In this document: positions 28,561 to 39,400 of the stretch, one piece after another
How positions within the stretch are numbered: position 1 is the stretch's first letter
Layout: the number at the start of each line of letters is the position of its first letter
Assembly (NCBI GenBank): GCA_964019425.1
Contig: OZ025844.1
Location: 434,001 to 498,000, forward strand
Source of the DNA: Flectonema sp. DT1601
Taxonomy: Eukaryota > Euglenozoa > Diplonemea > Diplonemida > Diplonemidae
Reading direction: 5' to 3'
DNA length: 64,000 nt
Translations under genes and position numbers: made by a program
Notes under the pieces: model-generated
Databases searched by the model: none
Seen by the model: only the letters and a program-made list of their open reading frames with translations
Told to the model about the DNA's origin: nothing

Positions 28561-28925
28561 CTTTTTATTATTTTTTAAAGAAAAAACAATCAGTTTAGCG
28601 TCTTGACCAGGACGGAAAATAGAAAGTAATCGACATAGTCGATCGATAAAATAAAAACAATGATAACATTGTTTATTCCTTTTTTTTTTTTTTTTTATTC
28701 TTTTTATTTATTTTTAAAGAAAAAACAATCAGTTTAGCGTCCTGACCAGGACGGGAAATAGAAAGTGATCGACATAGTCGATCGATAAAAAAACAATGAT
28801 AACATTGTTTATTCTTTTTTTTTTGTTTTTTTTTTTTTTATTCTTTTTATTTATTTTTTAAAGAAAAAACAATCAGTTTAGCGTCTTGTCCAGGACGGAA
28901 AATAGAAATTAGTCGACAAAGTTAG
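27161..28925 (+). repeat. Module D hairpin minisatellite array (about 12 units)
   Basis: Units of about 115-150 bp vary mainly in T-run length. Each has the dyads AACAATG-ATAA-CATTGTT and ATCGAC-ATA-GTCGAT and, in most, CGTCCTG-AC-CAGGACG or its variant CGTCTTGACCAGGACG. Two units (near 27.9 and 28.18 kb) lack the third dyad and carry GTCGAACGAT instead. Confidence 0.92.
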
Positions 28926-29203
28926 TTAGTTTAGTTTAGTTAGCAAAATACAAACTGATGACTACGAGGGGTCTGGGTAGCCCGCATCAGTAAGGACCCA
29001 ATCGCGAAGATTGTAGTTTCATAGTATTGGCTGGAAGTGATCGACTTCCAGCCTCCACCTTGCCCAGAGGCTAACAGGTTGTAAACAACAAAAGAAAATA
29101 AAAGAGAAACAATCTGGGAGTGGGGGGAAGGTGAAAAAAATAAAAAATCTTCTTTCTTTCATATACATCTTTCTTTATAATACGACCACATGTGCCATAT
29201 AAA
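28926..29203 (+). repeat. Structured about 280-bp insert within the module D array
   Basis: The array is broken after GTCGACAAAGT and resumes at AAAGTCGATCGATAA. The insert has a perfect 10-bp hairpin (arms 29029-29038 and 29044-29053, loop GATCG) and a GGGTC...GGACCC pairing just upstream (about 28,960-28,999). No open frame is present. It might be a small non-coding RNA copy or SINE. Confidence 0.6.
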
Positions 29204-29400
29204 GTCGATCGATAACAAAACAATGATAACATTGTTTATTCTTTTTTTTTTTTTTTTTTTTTTTTATTCTTTTTATTTATTTTTTAAAGAAAAAACAATC
29301 AGTTTAGCGTCCTGACCAGGACGGAAAATAGAAAGTAATCGACATAGTCGATCGATAAAAATACAATGATAACATTGTTTAATCTTTTATAATTTTTTAT
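29204..29400 (+). repeat. Module D array, final two units
   Basis: The same dyads as the preceding array continue to about 29,400, then T- and A-runs lead into unrelated sequence. Confidence 0.85.
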
Positions 29401-30046
29401 TTTTTTTTTGATTTAAAAAAAAAAAAAAAAAAACAAGCGGAATTGATCATAATGGGTGGTAGGGGTTGTTATAACTTCGTTTGAAAATTCTTCTTTTTTG
29501 ATTTCTTTTTTTTTTTTCTTTTACAGGAGTTAAGATCACTGTCAGGAGACAACACATTAACAAGAGCAGCAAGCAGAGTTGACACTATCAATTCAAATTT
29601 GAAATACTGGGAATTAATTTACAAGGGGGTATCTCAAGTGACTTGGTATCTCTAGCGTGTCGGTATCTCTGGAGTGCTGGTATCTCGTATGTGCGTTGGT
29701 ATCTCATGAGTGATGGTATCTCTTGTGCATTAGAGAAGCGAAAAAGAATGTCATGACCATGACGGAAGAATTGAGGAATTGAGTTAACATGTTCAATTTA
29801 ACTTATTTAAACCTTTTTTTTTTTTTAACAGACCGTAACTATTTGAAAATAAAATGTAGATGGGAAACAGTGAAAAGTAAAATGGATGATAAAATTAAAT
29901 GAGAAATATGACATAACAGACCAGATAGAGAGTATTAAAAGGAAATTGAAAAGGAAAAGAGAAACTAGGTTAACACTTATTTAAAATTAAGACCGGTTAG
30001 TCAGTTTAAGGTCTTGACTAGGACCAACAAAAAAGAAAGAAAAAAA
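29401..30046 (+). other. Unassigned stretch with GGTATCTC repeats
   Basis: No gene is seen. It contains six GGTATCTC motifs in near-tandem (29628-29731) and, near 29,833-29,935, a stretch resembling part of the satellite monomer (GAAAATAAAATGTAGATGGG; ACAGACCAGA), i.e. a decayed satellite scrap. Confidence 0.55.
29628..29731 (+). repeat. Short tandem GGTATCTC array (6 units of 17-19 bp)
   Basis: Consecutive units start GGTATCTC and most contain GTG about five bases later; spacing is 17, 17, 17, 19, 17 bp. The constant 8-bp core with variable spacer is unlike ordinary slippage repeats. Confidence 0.85.
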
Positions 30047-30470
30047 ATTAACGATCAAGCTGAGCTGATCTTGTTTTTATTACAAATAGGGGAGCGGGAG
30101 GGATGGAAGGAATAGAGGAAAAAAAAAGAAAAGGTTGATCATTTGGATCTGATCGTCGAGAAGAAGAAATTATTTTAAAGGTTGATCGGTATAGCCGATC
30201 GTTGAGAAAAATAACCAGATATAAATACAATCAGTTTAAATTAAAAAAAGAAAAAAAGATTAACGATCAAGCTGAGCTGATCTTGTTTTTATTTAAAATT
30301 AGGGGAGCGGGAGGGATGGAAGGAATAAAGGAAAAAAAAAAAAAAAGGTCGATCAATTGGAACTGATCGTCGAGAAGAAGAAAACAATTATTTATAAAAA
30401 AAAAAATGGTCGGTATAGCCGATCGTTGAGAAAAGAACAGATATAAATACAATCGGTTTTGGTGATCGAC
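30047..30470 (+). repeat. 212-bp tandem duplication with GATC hairpins (type E)
   Basis: Two copies (30047-30258 and 30259-about 30470) each hold AACGATCAAGCTGAGCTGAT, GGGAGCGGGAGGGATGGAAG and the dyad GATCGG-TATAG-CCGATC. The right copy abuts the first monomer of the core satellite array. Confidence 0.85.
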
Positions 30471-30482
30471 GAGTGGAGCGAT

Positions 30483-33400
30483 GAGTTGAATTTCCAGGTG
30501 AGATTTGGACTGTTAGCTTTTGGCTAAGGCCCTCCCTGAAGAGCAAGAACAAAAAAAACTACTCACACCTGAAGAAAACATACACAAAGAACACACTGTA
30601 AGCTGTGTGTGTATTTTGTGTTTGTCACAACAGGAGAGAAAAGAAAGAATGTCAAGGTTGGTCACCTTGCCTATCAACGCACAACATTGGTGGTCTCTAC
30701 TAGACCCTGAGTGATCCCACTGGATCTCTCATCGTTCATAGTACCCTATGTGAAGTTATAAAATCAAAGGTAAACTATGAACTACAAATGACTTAGCCTG
30801 TTATTATAATGCCACAGGCAGGCCCTGCATTCAGCAACTATCCAGCAGTGCTTGGATGTCCTGATCTTCTTCTAAAAAAAAGAAAGAAAAACAAAACTGT
30901 AGCTGGGATCACTCAGGATCAACAGACTACCAATGCTACCTGTTGTACTTGCTCACTATGGGGGGTGATGCCAAACACCCAGAAGTACTAAACTACTTTC
31001 CTTCTTGCTGCCCAGGAGTTTCTGACCAGAACTAATAGAAAATAAAAAGTAGATGGGAAACAATAAAAAGTAAAATGGATATAACTGAAGTTAAACAAGA
31101 CAAATGAAGTAACAGACCAGAACAGAAAGAGAATTGTAATAGAAGATTACAAATAAAAAAATGCAAGTATCAACACATAATCTAGATACACCAGCAGCTA
31201 ACAAACAACATAAAATTGAAGATCAGTTGCCAGAGTATTTCAACCATGGTAGAATACTCGCCCCTCTGGCAGGGATTATCCCAGACTTGTCCTTTAATTT
31301 AGTTGGACACCATGGCTTACAACCCTTCCAGAGGGAAGCACCATTATGACTTCTATTTTTTTTTCTTCAAGAAAATCATATGGTGGGAACAAAGAAAAAT
31401 GCTAAGAGGAACCCCCTATTAACACCTAAGACATCTAAACTGCAGCCCAGCCTATACCCAATGCACTAATAGGTCATTCCCTCACACTCAGATCAAAAAA
31501 TCAAAGTTCAGAGTGCATCTTAGCGTGAATGAGAGAATTTCCTCCCGCTTATTTTGAACAAAAGGGATAGGAGAAGGGATAGAAAACGAACATAAAAATA
31601 AAATTCTAAGTGAGAAACACTTAGCAGAAACACTTAGCAGCTTTTAAGGAGCTGAAAAGCCAAAAAAAAATCTAAGTGAGAAACACTTAGTAGAAACAAT
31701 TTGTAGCTAATTAAGCTGAAAATAAAAAAATAAAAAATTTCTAAGTGAGAAATACTTAGCAACTTTTAGAACAAATATTTCAGTAAATAACCTGTAATGA
31801 TTAAACCCTTACAAGTTTGATGCCAAAACTGACAAGGACTGAGTTGAATTTCCAGGTGAGATTTGGACTGTTAGCTTTTGGCTAAGGCCCTCCCTGAAGA
31901 GCAAGAACAAAAAAAACTACTCACACCTGAAGAAAACATACACAAAGAACACACTGTAAGCTGTGTGTGTATTTTGTGTTTGTCACAACAGGAGAGAAAA
32001 GAAAGAATGTCAAGGTTGGTCACCTTGCCTATCAACGCACAACATTGGTGGTCTCTACTAGACCCTGAGTGATCCCACTGGATCTCTCATCGTTCATAGT
32101 ACCCTATGTGAAGTTATAAAATCAAAGGTAAACTATGAACTACAAATGACTTAGCCTGTTATTATAATGCCACAGGCAGGCCCTGCATTCAGCAACTATC
32201 CAGCAGTGCTTGGATGTCCTGATCTTCTTCTAAAAAAAAGAAAGAAAAACAAAACTGTAGCTGGGATCACTCAGGATCAACAGACTACCAATGCTACCTG
32301 TTGTACTTGCTCACTATGGGGGGTGATGCCAAACACCCAGAAGTACTAAACTACTTTCCTTCTTGCTGCCCAGGAGTTTCTGACCAGAACTAATAGAAAA
32401 TAAAAAGTAGATGGGAAACAATAAAAAGTAAAATGGATATAACTGAAGTTAAACAAGACAAATGAAGTAACAGACCAGAACAGAAAGAGAATTGTAATAG
32501 AAGATTACAAATAAAAAAATGCAAGTATCAACACATAATCTAGATACACCAGCAGCTAACAAACAACATAAAATTGAAGATCAGTTGCCAGAGTATTTCA
32601 ACCATGGTAGAATACTCGCCCCTCTGGCAGGGATTATCCCAGACTTGTCCTTTAATTTAGTTGGACACCATGGCTTACAACCCTTCCAGAGGGAAGCACC
32701 ATTATGACTTCTATTTTTTTTTCTTCAAGAAAATCATATGGTGGGAACAAAGAAAAATGCTAAGAGGAACCCCCTATTAACACCTAAGACATCTAAACTG
32801 CAGCCCAGCCTATACCCAATGCACTAATAGGTCATTCCCTCACACTCAGATCAAAAAATCAAAGTTCAGAGTGCATCTTAGCGTGAATGAGAGAATTTCC
32901 TCCCGCTTATTTTGAACAAAAGGGATAGGAGAAGGGATAGAAAACGAACATAAAAATAAAATTCTAAGTGAGAAACACTTAGCAGAAACACTTAGCAGCT
33001 TTTAAGGAGCTGAAAAGCCAAAAAAAAATCTAAGTGAGAAACACTTAGTAGAAACAATTTGTAGCTAATTAAGCTGAAAATAAAAAAATAAAAAATTTCT
33101 AAGTGAGAAATACTTAGCAACTTTTAGAACAAATATTTCAGTAAATAACCTGTAATGATTAAACCCTTACAAGTTTGATGCCAAAACTGACAAGGACTGA
33201 GTTGAATTTCCAGGTGAGATTTGGACTGTTAGCTTTTGGCTAAGGCCCTCCCTGAAGAGCAAGAACAAAAAAAACTACTCACACCTGAAGAAAACATACA
33301 CAAAGAACACACTGTAAGCTGTGTGTGTATTTTGTGTTTGTCACAACAGGAGAGAAAAGAAAGAATGTCAAGGTTGGTCACCTTGCCTATCAACGCACAA

Positions 33401-36400
33401 CATTGGTGGTCTCTACTAGACCCTGAGTGATCCCACTGGATCTCTCATCGTTCATAGTACCCTATGTGAAGTTATAAAATCAAAGGTAAACTATGAACTA
33501 CAAATGACTTAGCCTGTTATTATAATGCCACAGGCAGGCCCTGCATTCAGCAACTATCCAGCAGTGCTTGGATGTCCTGATCTTCTTCTAAAAAAAAGAA
33601 AGAAAAACAAAACTGTAGCTGGGATCACTCAGGATCAACAGACTACCAATGCTACCTGTTGTACTTGCTCACTATGGGGGGTGATGCCAAACACCCAGAA
33701 GTACTAAACTACTTTCCTTCTTGCTGCCCAGGAGTTTCTGACCAGAACTAATAGAAAATAAAAAGTAGATGGGAAACAATAAAAAGTAAAATGGATATAA
33801 CTGAAGTTAAACAAGACAAATGAAGTAACAGACCAGAACAGAAAGAGAATTGTAATAGAAGATTACAAATAAAAAAATGCAAGTATCAACACATAATCTA
33901 GATACACCAGCAGCTAACAAACAACATAAAATTGAAGATCAGTTGCCAGAGTATTTCAACCATGGTAGAATACTCGCCCCTCTGGCAGGGATTATCCCAG
34001 ACTTGTCCTTTAATTTAGTTGGACACCATGGCTTACAACCCTTCCAGAGGGAAGCACCATTATGACTTCTATTTTTTTTTCTTCAAGAAAATCATATGGT
34101 GGGAACAAAGAAAAATGCTAAGAGGAACCCCCTATTAACACCTAAGACATCTAAACTGCAGCCCAGCCTATACCCAATGCACTAATAGGTCATTCCCTCA
34201 CACTCAGATCAAAAAATCAAAGTTCAGAGTGCATCTTAGCGTGAATGAGAGAATTTCCTCCCGCTTATTTTGAACAAAAGGGATAGGAGAAGGGATAGAA
34301 AACGAACATAAAAATAAAATTCTAAGTGAGAAACACTTAGCAGAAACACTTAGCAGCTTTTAAGGAGCTGAAAAGCCAAAAAAAAATCTAAGTGAGAAAC
34401 ACTTAGTAGAAACAATTTGTAGCTAATTAAGCTGAAAATAAAAAAATAAAAAATTTCTAAGTGAGAAATACTTAGCAACTTTTAGAACAAATATTTCAGT
34501 AAATAACCTGTAATGATTAAACCCTTACAAGTTTGATGCCAAAACTGACAAGGACTGAGTTGAATTTCCAGGTGAGATTTGGACTGTTAGCTTTTGGCTA
34601 AGGCCCTCCCTGAAGAGCAAGAACAAAAAAAACTACTCACACCTGAAGAAAACATACACAAAGAACACACTGTAAGCTGTGTGTGTATTTTGTGTTTGTC
34701 ACAACAGGAGAGAAAAGAAAGAATGTCAAGGTTGGTCACCTTGCCTATCAACGCACAACATTGGTGGTCTCTACTAGACCCTGAGTGATCCCACTGGATC
34801 TCTCATCGTTCATAGTACCCTATGTGAAGTTATAAAATCAAAGGTAAACTATGAACTACAAATGACTTAGCCTGTTATTATAATGCCACAGGCAGGCCCT
34901 GCATTCAGCAACTATCCAGCAGTGCTTGGATGTCCTGATCTTCTTCTAAAAAAAAGAAAGAAAAACAAAACTGTAGCTGGGATCACTCAGGATCAACAGA
35001 CTACCAATGCTACCTGTTGTACTTGCTCACTATGGGGGGTGATGCCAAACACCCAGAAGTACTAAACTACTTTCCTTCTTGCTGCCCAGGAGTTTCTGAC
35101 CAGAACTAATAGAAAATAAAAAGTAGATGGGAAACAATAAAAAGTAAAATGGATATAACTGAAGTTAAACAAGACAAATGAAGTAACAGACCAGAACAGA
35201 AAGAGAATTGTAATAGAAGATTACAAATAAAAAAATGCAAGTATCAACACATAATCTAGATACACCAGCAGCTAACAAACAACATAAAATTGAAGATCAG
35301 TTGCCAGAGTATTTCAACCATGGTAGAATACTCGCCCCTCTGGCAGGGATTATCCCAGACTTGTCCTTTAATTTAGTTGGACACCATGGCTTACAACCCT
35401 TCCAGAGGGAAGCACCATTATGACTTCTATTTTTTTTTCTTCAAGAAAATCATATGGTGGGAACAAAGAAAAATGCTAAGAGGAACCCCCTATTAACACC
35501 TAAGACATCTAAACTGCAGCCCAGCCTATACCCAATGCACTAATAGGTCATTCCCTCACACTCAGATCAAAAAATCAAAGTTCAGAGTGCATCTTAGCGT
35601 GAATGAGAGAATTTCCTCCCGCTTATTTTGAACAAAAGGGATAGGAGAAGGGATAGAAAACGAACATAAAAATAAAATTCTAAGTGAGAAACACTTAGCA
35701 GAAACACTTAGCAGCTTTTAAGGAGCTGAAAAGCCAAAAAAAAATCTAAGTGAGAAACACTTAGTAGAAACAATTTGTAGCTAATTAAGCTGAAAATAAA
35801 AAAATAAAAAATTTCTAAGTGAGAAATACTTAGCAACTTTTAGAACAAATATTTCAGTAAATAACCTGTAATGATTAAACCCTTACAAGTTTGATGCCAA
35901 AACTGACAAGGACTGAGTTGAATTTCCAGGTGAGATTTGGACTGTTAGCTTTTGGCTAAGGCCCTCCCTGAAGAGCAAGAACAAAAAAAACTACTCACAC
36001 CTGAAGAAAACATACACAAAGAACACACTGTAAGCTGTGTGTGTATTTTGTGTTTGTCACAACAGGAGAGAAAAGAAAGAATGTCAAGGTTGGTCACCTT
36101 GCCTATCAACGCACAACATTGGTGGTCTCTACTAGACCCTGAGTGATCCCACTGGATCTCTCATCGTTCATAGTACCCTATGTGAAGTTATAAAATCAAA
36201 GGTAAACTATGAACTACAAATGACTTAGCCTGTTATTATAATGCCACAGGCAGGCCCTGCATTCAGCAACTATCCAGCAGTGCTTGGATGTCCTGATCTT
36301 CTTCTAAAAAAAAGAAAGAAAAACAAAACTGTAGCTGGGATCACTCAGGATCAACAGACTACCAATGCTACCTGTTGTACTTGCTCACTATGGGGGGTGA

Positions 36401-39400
36401 TGCCAAACACCCAGAAGTACTAAACTACTTTCCTTCTTGCTGCCCAGGAGTTTCTGACCAGAACTAATAGAAAATAAAAAGTAGATGGGAAACAATAAAA
36501 AGTAAAATGGATATAACTGAAGTTAAACAAGACAAATGAAGTAACAGACCAGAACAGAAAGAGAATTGTAATAGAAGATTACAAATAAAAAAATGCAAGT
36601 ATCAACACATAATCTAGATACACCAGCAGCTAACAAACAACATAAAATTGAAGATCAGTTGCCAGAGTATTTCAACCATGGTAGAATACTCGCCCCTCTG
36701 GCAGGGATTATCCCAGACTTGTCCTTTAATTTAGTTGGACACCATGGCTTACAACCCTTCCAGAGGGAAGCACCATTATGACTTCTATTTTTTTTTCTTC
36801 AAGAAAATCATATGGTGGGAACAAAGAAAAATGCTAAGAGGAACCCCCTATTAACACCTAAGACATCTAAACTGCAGCCCAGCCTATACCCAATGCACTA
36901 ATAGGTCATTCCCTCACACTCAGATCAAAAAATCAAAGTTCAGAGTGCATCTTAGCGTGAATGAGAGAATTTCCTCCCGCTTATTTTGAACAAAAGGGAT
37001 AGGAGAAGGGATAGAAAACGAACATAAAAATAAAATTCTAAGTGAGAAACACTTAGCAGAAACACTTAGCAGCTTTTAAGGAGCTGAAAAGCCAAAAAAA
37101 AATCTAAGTGAGAAACACTTAGTAGAAACAATTTGTAGCTAATTAAGCTGAAAATAAAAAAATAAAAAATTTCTAAGTGAGAAATACTTAGCAACTTTTA
37201 GAACAAATATTTCAGTAAATAACCTGTAATGATTAAACCCTTACAAGTTTGATGCCAAAACTGACAAGGACTGAGTTGAATTTCCAGGTGAGATTTGGAC
37301 TGTTAGCTTTTGGCTAAGGCCCTCCCTGAAGAGCAAGAACAAAAAAAACTACTCACACCTGAAGAAAACATACACAAAGAACACACTGTAAGCTGTGTGT
37401 GTATTTTGTGTTTGTCACAACAGGAGAGAAAAGAAAGAATGTCAAGGTTGGTCACCTTGCCTATCAACGCACAACATTGGTGGTCTCTACTAGACCCTGA
37501 GTGATCCCACTGGATCTCTCATCGTTCATAGTACCCTATGTGAAGTTATAAAATCAAAGGTAAACTATGAACTACAAATGACTTAGCCTGTTATTATAAT
37601 GCCACAGGCAGGCCCTGCATTCAGCAACTATCCAGCAGTGCTTGGATGTCCTGATCTTCTTCTAAAAAAAAGAAAGAAAAACAAAACTGTAGCTGGGATC
37701 ACTCAGGATCAACAGACTACCAATGCTACCTGTTGTACTTGCTCACTATGGGGGGTGATGCCAAACACCCAGAAGTACTAAACTACTTTCCTTCTTGCTG
37801 CCCAGGAGTTTCTGACCAGAACTAATAGAAAATAAAAAGTAGATGGGAAACAATAAAAAGTAAAATGGATATAACTGAAGTTAAACAAGACAAATGAAGT
37901 AACAGACCAGAACAGAAAGAGAATTGTAATAGAAGATTACAAATAAAAAAATGCAAGTATCAACACATAATCTAGATACACCAGCAGCTAACAAACAACA
38001 TAAAATTGAAGATCAGTTGCCAGAGTATTTCAACCATGGTAGAATACTCGCCCCTCTGGCAGGGATTATCCCAGACTTGTCCTTTAATTTAGTTGGACAC
38101 CATGGCTTACAACCCTTCCAGAGGGAAGCACCATTATGACTTCTATTTTTTTTTCTTCAAGAAAATCATATGGTGGGAACAAAGAAAAATGCTAAGAGGA
38201 ACCCCCTATTAACACCTAAGACATCTAAACTGCAGCCCAGCCTATACCCAATGCACTAATAGGTCATTCCCTCACACTCAGATCAAAAAATCAAAGTTCA
38301 GAGTGCATCTTAGCGTGAATGAGAGAATTTCCTCCCGCTTATTTTGAACAAAAGGGATAGGAGAAGGGATAGAAAACGAACATAAAAATAAAATTCTAAG
38401 TGAGAAACACTTAGCAGAAACACTTAGCAGCTTTTAAGGAGCTGAAAAGCCAAAAAAAAATCTAAGTGAGAAACACTTAGTAGAAACAATTTGTAGCTAA
38501 TTAAGCTGAAAATAAAAAAATAAAAAATTTCTAAGTGAGAAATACTTAGCAACTTTTAGAACAAATATTTCAGTAAATAACCTGTAATGATTAAACCCTT
38601 ACAAGTTTGATGCCAAAACTGACAAGGACTGAGTTGAATTTCCAGGTGAGATTTGGACTGTTAGCTTTTGGCTAAGGCCCTCCCTGAAGAGCAAGAACAA
38701 AAAAAACTACTCACACCTGAAGAAAACATACACAAAGAACACACTGTAAGCTGTGTGTGTATTTTGTGTTTGTCACAACAGGAGAGAAAAGAAAGAATGT
38801 CAAGGTTGGTCACCTTGCCTATCAACGCACAACATTGGTGGTCTCTACTAGACCCTGAGTGATCCCACTGGATCTCTCATCGTTCATAGTACCCTATGTG
38901 AAGTTATAAAATCAAAGGTAAACTATGAACTACAAATGACTTAGCCTGTTATTATAATGCCACAGGCAGGCCCTGCATTCAGCAACTATCCAGCAGTGCT
39001 TGGATGTCCTGATCTTCTTCTAAAAAAAAGAAAGAAAAACAAAACTGTAGCTGGGATCACTCAGGATCAACAGACTACCAATGCTACCTGTTGTACTTGC
39101 TCACTATGGGGGGTGATGCCAAACACCCAGAAGTACTAAACTACTTTCCTTCTTGCTGCCCAGGAGTTTCTGACCAGAACTAATAGAAAATAAAAAGTAG
39201 ATGGGAAACAATAAAAAGTAAAATGGATATAACTGAAGTTAAACAAGACAAATGAAGTAACAGACCAGAACAGAAAGAGAATTGTAATAGAAGATTACAA
39301 ATAAAAAAATGCAAGTATCAACACATAATCTAGATACACCAGCAGCTAACAAACAACATAAAATTGAAGATCAGTTGCCAGAGTATTTCAACCATGGTAG

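Noticed and set aside
28940-29010. Hammerhead ribozyme (CTGATGA present)
   Set aside because: No GAAA follows a closing stem II at the required place, and a stem III cleavage site is not seen.
30483-30560. U2 snRNA-like GCTTTTGGCTAAG at the satellite start
   Set aside because: It matches U2 over about a dozen bases, but the branch-point-pairing GTAGTA region and the rest of U2 are absent. The match is explained by the simple stem TTAGC-TTTTG-GCTAA.
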